A DNA stretch of 45,099 nt from an uncultured Saprospiraceae bacterium (GCA_937923485.1 CALDUE010000032.1:1-45099), one strand, 5' to 3'; numbered from the stretch's first letter, positions 8,032 through 16,071 are shown. Made by a program: numbers and translations. Notes: generated by a model from the letters alone, not told the origin.

Positions 8032-9003
8032 ATGAGCTTTTTTAAGCGCTTCTTCAGCAAAGAAAAAAAAGAAGACCTCGATCAAGGCTTAGAGAAGACC
8101 AAGACTTCCTTATTTGGACAGCTGGGTAAAGCCGTTGCCGGTAAATCTCGCGTTGACGAAGAACTTCTTGACGAGATTGAATCTATCCTCATCGCGTCCG
8201 ATGTTGGCCTTGAGACCACCATCAAGATTATCAATAGACTAGAGAAACGCGTTGCCGAGGATAAATACCTAGGCGCGAGCGACCTCACTGCCCTACTCCA
8301 CGACGAAGTCGTACGACTGATGTCTGATGCGAACACCGCAGACTACGAGGATTATGTACTTCCTACTGAAGCGAAGCCTGCCGTAATACTTGTTGTAGGT
8401 GTAAATGGTGTCGGAAAGACTACTACCATAGGAAAGCTTGCGCATCAATTCCGTCAAAAGGGACATAAAGTACTCCTTGGAGCTGCCGATACCTTCCGAG
8501 CAGCCGCTGTAGATCAACTTGGAATTTGGGCAGAACGTACCGGAGCTGGCTTTTTCAGCAAAGGAATGAATGTAGATCCCGCCGCAGTCGCGTACGAAGC
8601 AACAGACATGGCAGTGAGAGAAGGCTATGATGTTGTAATCATCGACACTGCCGGACGTTTGCACAACAAGGTAGGGTTGATGAACGAGCTATCGAAAATT
8701 CATCGCTCCATTCAGAAGAACATGGAAGGTGCTCCACATGAGGTCATTTTGGTACTTGATGCATCAACTGGCCAGAATGCTTATGAGCAAGCCAAGCATT
8801 TCACGGATGCAACCGATGTTACTTCAATCGCCCTAACCAAGCTTGACGGTACAGCTAAGGGCGGTGTCGTGATCGGCATCAGCGATCAATTTCAGACGCC
8901 AATTAAGTACATCGGTGTAGGTGAGGGCGTTGAGCAGCTTCAAATCTTCAATAAAAAAGCCTTCGTCGAAAGTCTTTTTGGAGGCCAGCTTATCGGGAAG
9001 TAG
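8032..9003 (+). CDS. ftsY: Signal recognition particle receptor FtsY
   Basis: A 323-aa SRP GTPase that receives ribosome-SRP complexes at the inner membrane for co-translational insertion. After a short charged N-terminus (no long acidic A domain, as is usual outside Proteobacteria) come the helical N domain and the G domain: P-loop GVNGVGKTTTIGKLA near residues 123-137, DTFRAAAVDQL, the DTAGRLHNK switch, and TKLDGTAKGG for guanine specificity. The ATG at 8032 fits. It lies 180 bases after the DUF4295 gene and past a terminator, so it should have its own promoter, although no clear TAnnTTTG was found. Confidence 0.97.
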   Translation: MSFFKRFFSKEKKEDLDQGLEKTKTSLFGQLGKAVAGKSRVDEELLDEIESILIASDVGLETTIKIINRLEKRVAEDKYLGASDLTALLHDEVVRLMSDANTADYEDYVLPTEAKPAVILVVGVNGVGKTTTIGKLAHQFRQKGHKVLLGAADTFRAAAVDQLGIWAERTGAGFFSKGMNVDPAAVAYEATDMAVREGYDVVIIDTAGRLHNKVGLMNELSKIHRSIQKNMEGAPHEVILVLDASTGQNAYEQAKHFTDATDVTSIALTKLDGTAKGGVVIGISDQFQTPIKYIGVGEGVEQLQIFNKKAFVESLFGGQLIGK

Positions 9004-9023
9004 GGCCGGCCACGCCTGCCCTC

Positions 9024-9045
9024 AAAAATGATTTTCATTTTTTTT
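9024..9045 (+). terminator. Weak A/T-rich terminator-like hairpin after ftsY
   Basis: AAAAATGA (9024-9031) faces TCATTTTT (9035-9042) and runs into more T residues. The stem is almost entirely A-T, so efficiency is doubtful. Confidence 0.4.
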
Positions 9046-9082
9046 GACATCATATTCAATAGAATGAGAAAGATTTCGTTCT

Positions 9083-9736
9083 GTGCAGGTGATCAGATAT
9101 GTTATCCTCTTCCCAATACTGCTTCTTGTGGCCTCTTTGACCAGAGCCCAATCTGAAATAGAGGTGGGCTTTGGGGTGCTAGGTTCAGTATCTGCTGTTG
9201 ATCCCATTCCCCTCGCATTCCGCAATGATTTTGTTGGGCCAAACACCTACTTAGGTTACTATGTAGAGGGATCGGCACTTCTCTTAGAACACAGTAAGTG
9301 GAAGCCACGAGCGGTTGTAAGACTTCAGACTGAAGGTAACAAGGGTAGCATAGATTGGCCTGAAATAGAACTTGTGAACGCTGGTGCCGGAGCTGTTGTC
9401 GGGTATCGCTTAACTCCAGTAATTACAGTACTGGCAGGTGGTGTAGCACTTTATAAAGTTTCCTCTAAAATCGAACCTGTTGACAACGACGAACCATTGA
9501 TAAGTCCAACAGCACCCTGGAGCGGAAGACTCAATGTTGGTGTCCGAGGGAATTTTGGAAAGTGGTCTTCTGAGATGATTTTTGAAAAATCGTACACCAC
9601 AGAATCTGGCGCGGTATTGCTCACACGAGAAAGTAGCCCTTCTTTTATACCAAGCTATTCTTACTTAAATGTTAGACTCGGTTTTAAGTACAGGATTTTC
9701 CAATCGAATAAAGCTAAGCCCACAGCTGGATCTTAG
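9083..9736 (+). CDS. Putative outer-membrane beta-barrel protein
   Basis: A 217-aa exported protein with a signal peptide (hydrophobic VILFPILLLVASL, cleavage near TRAQ) and alternating strand-like segments (GVLGSVSAV, TYLGYYVEGSALL, GAGAVVGYRLTP, LNVGVRGNFG), ending in YSYLNVRLGFKYRIF. This suggests an eight-stranded porin-family barrel. The frame has only GTG starts (9083 or 9089). An ATG at 9064 is in another frame and ends quickly. The gene converges with the lipoprotein gene and its stop lies 8 bases from that gene's stop. Function unknown. Confidence 0.65.
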   Translation: MQVIRYVILFPILLLVASLTRAQSEIEVGFGVLGSVSAVDPIPLAFRNDFVGPNTYLGYYVEGSALLLEHSKWKPRAVVRLQTEGNKGSIDWPEIELVNAGAGAVVGYRLTPVITVLAGGVALYKVSSKIEPVDNDEPLISPTAPWSGRLNVGVRGNFGKWSSEMIFEKSYTTESGAVLLTRESSPSFIPSYSYLNVRLGFKYRIFQSNKAKPTAGS

Positions 9737-9744
9737 CAATACAA

Positions 9745-10593
9745 TCAGTCTACTAACGGAACTGGGTAGCGTGTCGGATCGAGGCGAATGACGAGTTCGA
9801 CCGTCTTTCGTTGTTTGGACTCCGCTGGAGCACCGTCGATTATGATAACTTCTCCCTGTCTACTAGAAGCGCTGACTTGTTTTGGCGAAAGCCCAAACTC
9901 TCCAGCAAGTTCGCTGGCCAAAAAATTTGCTCTATCTGAGGCTGAAGCCCATGATTTTAGTGTCCCTGCTGGTACCGTTGGATAGGCAACAACCTCGACG
10001 AGGAGATCTGTTTGATCACTCAGCGCACCTGTAAGTTTTTGCAGAAGGCCTATTCCAAAATCAGAGAGTTTGTCTCCTTTCCCTTGAAAAAAGAGCCCTT
10101 CATCAAATCGTATGGTGACGACATCGTAGTTCTGTGTTGTGCTCACCTGTCTATTCGGAATCGAAGCCACCGCAACATTGAGTCGTTGTGAAACCTCCGC
10201 CAGTCGGTTGGTTCTCTTGTCGATGAAGCTTTTTAAGACACCCAGCTTTCGATTGGTAATGTCGAGTTGCTGCTTGTATCTCTCCACTTCCACTGCAGAT
10301 TTATTGAGAGAAGCACCTATTTGTTTCTGGTCGTTTCTACTCTGATTGGTGAGCTCCTCGACTGTCCCGTCAAGCTGCTTGATAGTCGATCGAAGTCCTT
10401 CTTCCAAAGCTTCCTGACGTAAAAGTTGCGCACGCGCATCGGCCAAGTCAATAGTGGAGATTCCTAATTCACTTTTCGCAGCTGCCTCATCCTGCAAGGC
10501 GTCATAATATTTACCCTTGCTCACGCAGCCAAAAGCAAGGCCACAACTCAGCAGAAACGCCAAAATCTTGTGTCGAAGAGTGCTAAAAATCAT
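9745..10593 (-). CDS. Coiled-coil lipoprotein with OmpA-like C-terminal domain
   Basis: A 282-aa envelope protein. The N-terminus is a lipoprotein-type signal with candidate lipidated cysteines at Cys17 (LLSC) or Cys23 (AFGC, followed by VSKGKYYDALQDE). Residues of about 30-135 form a long heptad-rich coiled coil (DEAAAKSELG onward). The C-terminal part (about 150-275) resembles an OmpA/MotB peptidoglycan-binding fold: TIRFDEGLFFQGKGDKLSDFG, EVVAYP, ASDRANFLASELAGEFGL, RKTVELVIR. It probably tethers the outer membrane to peptidoglycan. It carries one exact copy of the window's repeated 13-mer (9880-9892), read as LSPK. It is divergent from the YkvA-like gene, with 79 bases between starts. Confidence 0.82.
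   Translation of the reverse strand: MIFSTLRHKILAFLLSCGLAFGCVSKGKYYDALQDEAAAKSELGISTIDLADARAQLLRQEALEEGLRSTIKQLDGTVEELTNQSRNDQKQIGASLNKSAVEVERYKQQLDITNRKLGVLKSFIDKRTNRLAEVSQRLNVAVASIPNRQVSTTQNYDVVTIRFDEGLFFQGKGDKLSDFGIGLLQKLTGALSDQTDLLVEVVAYPTVPAGTLKSWASASDRANFLASELAGEFGLSPKQVSASSRQGEVIIIDGAPAESKQRKTVELVIRLDPTRYPVPLVD
9880..9892 (+). repeat. Interspersed 13-mer TTTTGGCGAAAGC, copy 1
   Basis: Exact copy inside the OmpA-like lipoprotein gene. The other exact copies are at 27616-27628, 29492-29504, 32483-32495 and 39973-39985 (same orientation) and 31656-31668, 34673-34685, 44114-44126 and 44210-44222 (opposite orientation). One-mismatch copies are at 312-324, 3702-3714 and 18862-18874. Six copies extend to GTTTTGGCGAAAGCT. 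Confidence 0.9.
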
Positions 10594-10672
10594 AAAGGAG
10601 ATGTGAATCCTGTAAAAAATGAAAACAATGCGTAGCCAACTCAGCGTTAGTTAAGTAGCCAACTGCAAAGCA

Positions 10673-11233
10673 ATGACAAAGGAACGAAAACGATTCAGTG
10701 CAAAAGAGATTTCGAAGAGTTTACTTTTCAAAACACTTTCCTACCGCGCCGCTGGCTTACTCGGAAAGCCTGTAATACTGCTCAAGGTCGCTCAAAAAGC
10801 CATGAATAAGGCCGACAAGGAAGATAGTTTTCAATCAATTGCTGAGGGAGCTTTCTCCAGTTTTAAGTCGCTGGTAGCACTCGTAAAGGCCTACGCTAAT
10901 GGCTCGTACCGAGGTGTAAGCAAACAAAACATGATCTTGGTTGTCGCGGCGATTCTCTACTTCGTTACCCCGATTGACATTGTTCCTGACTTTATACCAT
11001 TACTCGGCTGGCTCGATGACATCACTATAATGGGGTGGGTGATCAAAACCATCGGCGAAGAGCTGTCGAAATTCGAGGACGAACATCAAAAAGATGAGCC
11101 TGCTTACTTAGATCGTTCCTATGCGGAGCTTTATGAAGAGGCAAAATCTGTAAACATTCACGGTCGTTCAGGCATGAATAAGTCGGAATTAGCTTCTGCG
11201 TTACGCAATCAAAATAAGGCTAATTACAACTAA
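10673..11233 (+). CDS. YkvA/DUF1232 membrane protein with Rho-N-like tail
   Basis: A 186-aa protein. The middle contains the DUF1232 signature ILYFVTPIDIVPDFIPLLGW followed by LDDITIMGWVIKTI, a short hydrophobic hairpin region. The C-terminal 40 residues, ELYEEAKSVNIHGRSGMNKS followed by ELASALR, resemble the small helical Rho-N/SAP-like motif seen in many unrelated proteins. The family has no established biochemical role. The ATG at 10673 has a divergent neighbour upstream. It is followed by the MITE-like element. Confidence 0.8.
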   Translation: MTKERKRFSAKEISKSLLFKTLSYRAAGLLGKPVILLKVAQKAMNKADKEDSFQSIAEGAFSSFKSLVALVKAYANGSYRGVSKQNMILVVAAILYFVTPIDIVPDFIPLLGWLDDITIMGWVIKTIGEELSKFEDEHQKDEPAYLDRSYAELYEEAKSVNIHGRSGMNKSELASALRNQNKANYN

Positions 11234-11252
11234 GGCGCCTACCCATTCTTCT

Positions 11253-11437
11253 TTAAACCCAGATGATGCAACAGCATCACTCATTATATTCGTGATGCCT
11301 TCAAACACTGGCACATGCAAGAAAAATCTGTCCTCACCCTAGCGGTGCTAGGTCTGCGGAAAATTTCCCTTGCGAGCGCCTGTGTTTATTGGCCTGACGA
11401 ATATTCTATCGCATCCCAATGCATCATCTGGGTTAAA
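11253..11437. mobile_element. Candidate MITE-like element with TIRs and TTAAA flanks
   Basis: CCCAGATGATGCA at 11258-11270 is the exact reverse complement of TGCATCATCTGGG at 11420-11432. Outside both ends is the same five bases TTAAA (11253-11257 and 11433-11437), like a target-site duplication. The 175-bp interior has no gene but contains smaller inverted repeats (GCATCAC/GTGATGC near 11274-11298 and CCTAGC-ggt-GCTAGG near 11340). Because TTAAA is nearly self-complementary, the duplication and the repeat extension cannot be fully told apart. An alternative is a structured RNA or a long-range hairpin. Confidence 0.45.
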
Positions 11438-11440
11438 TGT

Positions 11441-11474
11441 AAAAGCCCAACGTGATTGATCACGCTGGGCTTTT
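11441..11474 (-). terminator. Terminator after etfA (likely bidirectional)
   Basis: AAAAGCCCA at 11441 and TGGGCTTTT ending at 11474, with inner arms CGTGAT/ATCACG, form a near-perfect hairpin flanked by A and T runs on both sides. It lies 25 bases beyond the etfA stop and would also stop read-through from the plus strand. Confidence 0.88.
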
Positions 11475-11499
11475 ACTATTCGTACGGAGTGTATGGCTG

Positions 11500-12459
11500 C
11501 TAGTGCTGTGCTTGATACTTCTGAATAGCTTCAGTAAGCTTCGGTACAACATCAAACAAGTCGCCTACAACTCCATAGTCAGCTGCCTTGAAGAAAGGTG
11601 CTTCAGGATCTTTATTGATGACGACAATCGTCTTTGAGTTGTTGACACCAGCCAAGTGCTGAATCGCTCCTGAAATACCGATAGCGATATACAGGTTCGG
11701 GCGTATAGCGACTCCTGTCTGTCCGACGTGCTCGTGGTGAGGGCGCCAGCCTGCATCTGCTACTGGGCGGCTACATGCAGTAGTAGCATGAAGTGTATCG
11801 GCAAGCTGCTCGATGATTCCCCAGTTGCCCGGATCCTTAACGCCTCTGCCTGCACTGACGACAAGCTCTGCTTCTGGAAGTGGGGTTATACCCTCTACAC
11901 GCTCTACAGACTTCACGCGAATTTTAGCCGCGGGAAGTGTGTAAGAAACAGCTTCCACTGGAGCATCGCCACCTGTATTTTCTGGTGGTAGTGTGTTCCC
12001 CATTACGCTAACAACAGCGATAGGAGAAGAAACTTCGACCTGCGCGAAGGCTTTGCCTGAAAAAACTGGCTTGCCAAAGGTCATGCTTCCTGCGCTTCCA
12101 GAAGGAAGGGAGTTGACTCCAGGAACGGTACCTGCGTCAAGTTTCACACCTATGCGACCGAGAATAGACTTCCCAGTACTGGAGTGGCTCATGACGACAA
12201 GTGAAGCGCCAGTCTGCTTCGCTGCTTCTGCGACTGCAGTAGCGTAAACTTGAGAATCGAAAGCTGCAACGCCTCCAACATGTAGCACTTTGCTTGCACC
12301 ATAGGCGCCAAGCTGTGCTGGGTTATCAGCATCTCCGATAACGAGTGCGATGCACTCTGTTCCCAATGAAGCTGCGGCTTTTGCGCCGTAAGTCACCGCT
12401 TCGAGCGCGGTCTTTTTAAATGAATTTTTCGCTGTTTCTGCGAATACTAAAACTGCCAT
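11500..12459 (-). CDS. etfA: Electron transfer flavoprotein alpha subunit
   Basis: A 319-aa FAD-binding subunit of the soluble heterodimer that takes electrons from acyl-CoA dehydrogenases and passes them to the quinone pool through ETF dehydrogenase. The N-terminal ETF domain starts MAVLVFAETAKNSFKKTALE. The C-terminal FAD domain has the family motifs SRPVADAGW, HVGQTGVAIRPNLYIAIGIS and GVNNSKTIVVINKDPEAPFF. The ATG at 12459 lies 54 bases after etfB, so the two form an operon in the order etfB-etfA. Confidence 0.97.
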   Translation of the reverse strand: MAVLVFAETAKNSFKKTALEAVTYGAKAAASLGTECIALVIGDADNPAQLGAYGASKVLHVGGVAAFDSQVYATAVAEAAKQTGASLVVMSHSSTGKSILGRIGVKLDAGTVPGVNSLPSGSAGSMTFGKPVFSGKAFAQVEVSSPIAVVSVMGNTLPPENTGGDAPVEAVSYTLPAAKIRVKSVERVEGITPLPEAELVVSAGRGVKDPGNWGIIEQLADTLHATTACSRPVADAGWRPHHEHVGQTGVAIRPNLYIAIGISGAIQHLAGVNNSKTIVVINKDPEAPFFKAADYGVVGDLFDVVPKLTEAIQKYQAQH

Positions 12460-12513
12460 GAGGCCTTATTTTTCAATGTTAGAAAGGATAATCAGAAAGG
12501 TGCTTGTGCTAGA

Positions 12514-13254
12514 CTAGATCACCTTCGCCTCCTCGTGGAGTAAACGGACGAGTTCGTCCATGTTTTCTGCGTCAATGAGATTGACAGATCCCTTAGCCGC
12601 AGGAAGCTCATAGCTTTTCACCGCTACGTGCTCCGCGCCAGCACTTGCTGGAACCGTCTCAAGTGGCTTACGCTTCGCCATCATGATTCCACGCATGTTT
12701 GGAATACGCTGCTCAGCCATTCCCTTTGCAGCACTTACAACTGCAGGAAGGTCTACTTCAAGCAGCTCTACTCCACCCTCAATATCGCGCTTGATGCTCG
12801 CCGTTGTGCCTTCAACTTCCATGTGCGTCGCATAGGATACGTAAGGTTGATCAAGCATTTCAGCAACCATGGCGCCTAATTCAGAACCGTTGTAGTCGAT
12901 CGTTTCCTTACCAGTAAGGATGAGATCAAAACCTTTGTCTTTTGCATAGTTAGCAATCTCTTCGGCTACTTGATGCGTGCTTTTCGGCTCTGCATCCACG
13001 CGTACAGCTTTGTCTGCGCCTATCGCCAAGCCTTTGCGGATGATTGCGTCATTGGCCGCTGGACCGACATTAATCACGGTGGTCTCACCCTTTCCGTCTT
13101 CGGTCAATTCAACCGCGCGCACAAGTGCATACCACTCGTCGTAAGGATTCATTATGAATTGCACACCGCTTGTATTAAAAGCAGTATTGTTATCAGTGAA
13201 GCTGATCTTCGCTGTTGTATCTGGCACCTTTGAGATGCAAACCAGTATTTTCAT
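12514..13254 (-). CDS. etfB: Electron transfer flavoprotein beta subunit
   Basis: A 246-aa AMP-binding partner of EtfA. MKILVCISKVPDTTAKI and FIMNPYDEWYALVRAVEL are typical N-terminal motifs. Further along are IGADKAVRV, ILTGKETIDYNGSELGAMVAE and the C-terminal DLPAVVSAAKGMAEQRIPNM recognition segment. First gene of the minus-strand etfBA operon. The upstream region, shared with feoA, contains two inverted repeats that may be operators. Confidence 0.97.
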   Translation of the reverse strand: MKILVCISKVPDTTAKISFTDNNTAFNTSGVQFIMNPYDEWYALVRAVELTEDGKGETTVINVGPAANDAIIRKGLAIGADKAVRVDAEPKSTHQVAEEIANYAKDKGFDLILTGKETIDYNGSELGAMVAEMLDQPYVSYATHMEVEGTTASIKRDIEGGVELLEVDLPAVVSAAKGMAEQRIPNMRGIMMAKRKPLETVPASAGAEHVAVKSYELPAAKGSVNLIDAENMDELVRLLHEEAKVI

Positions 13255-13341
13255 GCTAGGCTTTAAAGGATTAGGAACTGCTCAGCTGGAATGTTTGAGC
13301 GGCACGAATATAGGACTTCGAGTACCCTATTGATGCCACAC

Positions 13342-13357
13342 TAGCGAAAATTCGCTA
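13342..13357. promoter_or_regulatory. Palindrome between etfB and feoA
   Basis: TAGCGAA-aa-TTCGCTA, 7-bp perfect arms with a 2-bp centre, roughly midway between the divergent etfB and feoA starts. The geometry suits a dimeric repressor. No regulator can be named; it does not match the classic Fur box. Confidence 0.4.
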
Positions 13358-13393
13358 AATGTAACTTCATAATAGAAAGTCGCGAGAAGGTCA

Positions 13394-13419
13394 CTTGGTT
13401 TAACGAAGGCTCAACCAAG
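13394..13419. promoter_or_regulatory. Second inverted repeat between etfB and feoA
   Basis: CTTGGTT (13394-13400) and AACCAAG (13413-13419), separated by 12 bases. It could be a hairpin in an etfB leader or an operator; no T-run follows, so it is not a terminator. Confidence 0.3.
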
Positions 13420-13537
13420 AGGTTTAGACGGCCATATTCGTCGACTTTCGTCAAAACAGCACCGATGTTCTTGATAAAAAACAGGCAGTGTGATGAATCA
13501 ATGACGCTTGCATCTCCTTAGTTAGACTATTTCTAGA

Positions 13538-13545
13538 TAACTTTG
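13538..13545 (+). promoter_or_regulatory. -7 element of feoA promoter
   Basis: TAACTTTG fits TAnnTTTG exactly and ends only 4 bases before the feoA ATG at 13550, implying a leaderless or nearly leaderless mRNA. A good -33 box at the usual spacing is not evident; the nearest TTG (13508-13510) is 27 bases upstream. Confidence 0.45.
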
Positions 13546-13549
13546 TCGC

Positions 13550-13822
13550 ATGGAGACTGAACTCCCAAAACCTCAAGATTCCTGTGCTGCTATAGAAATC
13601 AGTGCCTTAGAGCTCGTAAAGCGAGAAAAAGGTATTGTATGTGGCTTCGCGGACGACTGTTTTGCCCGTAAATATTTGAGTATGGGCATACTTCCTGGTA
13701 GCCAAGTTGAACTTGTTCGCAAGGCGCCGGTCGGTCAAACTTGCTATTTTAAAATCGACGGTCGGTCTCTAGCCGTTAGAAAAAAAGAAGCCGCTTGCCT
13801 GCTGCTCCATCGCGTGGACTAA
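13550..13822 (+). CDS. feoA: Ferrous iron transport protein A (FeoA domain)
   Basis: A 90-aa SH3-like accessory protein of the Feo ferrous-iron importer, acting at the cytoplasmic face of FeoB. The sequence shows the family pattern GIVCGFADDCFARKYLSMGI, LPGSQVELVRKAPVGQTCYF and KIDGRSLAVRKKEA. The ATG is at 13550. The last 28 bases overlap feoB in the -1 frame. The overlap follows a run of seven A (13780-13786) arranged as A_AAA_AAA in this frame, a classical slippery heptamer. In several Bacteroidota FeoA and FeoB are a single polypeptide, so a fused product by frameshifting is plausible. Confidence 0.92.
   Translation: METELPKPQDSCAAIEISALELVKREKGIVCGFADDCFARKYLSMGILPGSQVELVRKAPVGQTCYFKIDGRSLAVRKKEAACLLLHRVD
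13780..13786 (+). promoter_or_regulatory. Candidate -1 frameshift slippery site
   Basis: A_AAA_AAA followed by G, in register with feoA codons AGA-AAA-AAA-GAA. A -1 slip continues as AGA-AGC-CGC-TTG in the feoB frame. The only downstream stimulator seen is a weak GCGTG/CACGC pairing about 25 bases away, farther than usual. A homopolymer sequencing error is the main alternative. Confidence 0.4.
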
Positions 13823-15957
13823 CGTCTTCAAACACGCTACCACCAAGAAAGTCTGGACCAACGACCACCAATCTAGCATTGGTTGGCAACCCAAACTGTG
13901 GCAAATCCACGCTCTTCAATGTGCTAACTGGCCTACGTCAGCGCACTGGAAATTTCCCAGGCGTTACCGTCGAGCGAAAAACAGGAACGGCCGTCTTCGG
14001 AAATCACTTGGTCGAACTTGTTGATCTTCCTGGAACCTATTCCTTGCATCCATCTTCGTTAGATGAACGCGTGGTTTTAGATGACCTGTTAGGTTTCTAC
14101 CCTACAGGCGCTCCTGATGCGATCGTCTATGTAGCCGATGCTAACAAACTTGACAAGCACTTACTACTGCTAACTCAGGTAATGGATTTGGGCATTCCAG
14201 TGCTCTTGGCACTCAACTTTGTAGATGAACTTCAAAAAAGTGGTGAAGCGCTCGATTTTAATGATTTGAGCAAATCGCTTGGGGTTACCGTCGTTGGGAT
14301 ATCTGCTCGGACTGGAGAGGGTATCAAACAACTCCGAGAGCAAGTAGGCATCCTCTTGACGGACAAATCTCTTCCAAAGCAAAACTTCTATGCCTTCTCG
14401 GCAGATGAGAAGCAAATGTCTGAGCACCTCGCGACGAGTATGCCGAGGTACGCACCTTATGCAAGGCTATTGGTAGCTCATCATGGCGATGATCCGCTTG
14501 TTCCCGCTGGCATTCGGATCGCTCGTGCAGCTGCGATAGACGTTCCTGAGTTTGACACGATGCGCTGGCAAGTGCGAGAAACCATGCAGCGTTTCGATCG
14601 CTTCCTACCTACGCTTCGCGCTGCTCGCAAAACAGATGACACCGAGACCGTTTCCGATAAAATCGACAGAATAGTCACTCATCCTGTCGCAGGTCCAGTC
14701 ATTTTTATCAGTGTACTCTTTGTAGTCTTTCAAGCCATTTTCACTTGGTCGAGTTGGCCTACTGAAATGATTGAGACCCTTTTCGCTCTGCTTGGAGACG
14801 GCGTGCGGGAGGTTTTGCCGGAAGGCTATGTAGCTGATTTCTTAGTAGACGGAATATTGGCAGGATTGGGAGGAATTGTGGTTTTTGTACCTCAGATCGC
14901 CATTCTCTTCTTTCTCCTCACCTTACTTGAAGAAGCAGGGTACATGGCACGCGCGGTCTATCTCTTTGACAGACTAATGCAGCGCTTCGGTCTGAACGGC
15001 CGTTCACTCGTAGCACTTACATCTAGTGGAGCTTGCGCCATCCCTGCGATCATGAGTACCCGTACGATCTCAAATCCCAAAGAGCGTCTGATCACCATTT
15101 TGGTTTCTCCACTTATCTCGTGTTCTGCACGAATCCCTGTATACGCGATTTTAATTGGCTTTGCTGTTCCTTCCATCACCGTCTGGGGAATCTTCAATGC
15201 ACAAGCACTTGCCTTCATGGGCATCTACTTCATTAGTATTTTAGCTGCCTTGGTGTCTGCCTTGGTTTTCAAATATGTGCTCAAATCAACCGAGCAGAGT
15301 TATTTAATGATCGAATTGCCGCAGTATCGGATTCCCGTCTGGCGCAATGTGTTCATCAACGTTTGGACAAAAACCAAAGCTTTCGTTTTTGGAGCAGGTA
15401 AAATCATCATCGGGATTTCGATGGTACTCTGGTTTCTCGCAAGTTTCGGTCCTGGCGATAGCATGGCAAATGCAGAAACTAATGCTGCAAAAGCGCAGCA
15501 GACCCTTCAACTCAGTGAGGAAGCAGCTGCAGATTATGTAGCCAATTCACGCCTAGAAGCGAGTTATGCAGGTCGCATTGGAAAGGCGATCGAACCCGTT
15601 ATTGAACCATTAGGATATGACTGGAAGATTGGTATTGCACTGGTCACGAGTTTTGCCGCAAGGGAAGTTTTTGTAGGCACCATCGCCACCCTATATGCGA
15701 TCGGTTCGGCCGATGAGAACGAGGCTTTGATAACTGAGCGACTTAGTGAGGCGCGACGTCCAGATGGTACTAGGGTCTATACCATGGCCACTGCCGTTTC
15801 CTTGATACTTTTCTATCTGTTTGCCATGCAGTGCATGAGTACGCTTGCTGTCACGAAACGCGAAACAGGAACGTGGAAGTGGCCCATCGTGCAGACCGTA
15901 TATATGACTGGACTGGCCTATTTGGCTGCTTTCACTGCCTACCAGCTACTGAGCTAA
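13795..15957 (+). CDS. feoB: Ferrous iron transporter FeoB
   Basis: A 720-aa inner-membrane Fe(II) importer with an N-terminal G domain. G1 is GNPNCGKSTLFN, G3 DLPGTYSLHP and G4 LNFVDE, followed by the helical S domain. From about residue 300 come multiple membrane segments with the Gate motifs (AGYMARAVYLFDRLMQRFGL, SSGACAIPAIMSTR, LISCSARIPVYAILI, SFAAREVFVGTIATLYAIG). The frame opens after a TAG at 13777 and contains no ATG before the G1 motif; the first possible start is TTG at 13795, inside feoA. Translation therefore depends on a TTG start coupled to feoA or on a -1 frameshift that makes a FeoA-FeoB fusion. Confidence 0.95.
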   Translation: MPAAPSRGLTSSNTLPPRKSGPTTTNLALVGNPNCGKSTLFNVLTGLRQRTGNFPGVTVERKTGTAVFGNHLVELVDLPGTYSLHPSSLDERVVLDDLLGFYPTGAPDAIVYVADANKLDKHLLLLTQVMDLGIPVLLALNFVDELQKSGEALDFNDLSKSLGVTVVGISARTGEGIKQLREQVGILLTDKSLPKQNFYAFSADEKQMSEHLATSMPRYAPYARLLVAHHGDDPLVPAGIRIARAAAIDVPEFDTMRWQVRETMQRFDRFLPTLRAARKTDDTETVSDKIDRIVTHPVAGPVIFISVLFVVFQAIFTWSSWPTEMIETLFALLGDGVREVLPEGYVADFLVDGILAGLGGIVVFVPQIAILFFLLTLLEEAGYMARAVYLFDRLMQRFGLNGRSLVALTSSGACAIPAIMSTRTISNPKERLITILVSPLISCSARIPVYAILIGFAVPSITVWGIFNAQALAFMGIYFISILAALVSALVFKYVLKSTEQSYLMIELPQYRIPVWRNVFINVWTKTKAFVFGAGKIIIGISMVLWFLASFGPGDSMANAETNAAKAQQTLQLSEEAAADYVANSRLEASYAGRIGKAIEPVIEPLGYDWKIGIALVTSFAAREVFVGTIATLYAIGSADENEALITERLSEARRPDGTRVYTMATAVSLILFYLFAMQCMSTLAVTKRETGTWKWPIVQTVYMTGLAYLAAFTAYQLLS

Positions 15958-16047
15958 GGGACTGTCACATCTACACCTCTCACAAAGGTTACATTAAGGT
16001 TTTCCACAATGTGTATAACCTTGACGGCAACCCCTAATGTTAGACTT

Positions 16048-16071
16048 TACATTACAATAAATCGTAATGTA
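16048..16071. promoter_or_regulatory. Inverted repeat overlapping the rmuC start
   Basis: TACATTAC (16048-16055) and GTAATGTA (16064-16071) are perfect 8-bp arms with an 8-bp AT-rich spacer. The right arm ends on the A of the rmuC ATG, a position where a bound protein or an RNA hairpin would block expression. Confidence 0.4.

Noticed and set aside
9064-9157. ATG-started frame at 9064 as the start of the barrel protein gene
   Set aside because: It is in a different frame from the 217-aa protein and ends after about 31 codons; the signal peptide is in the GTG-started frame.
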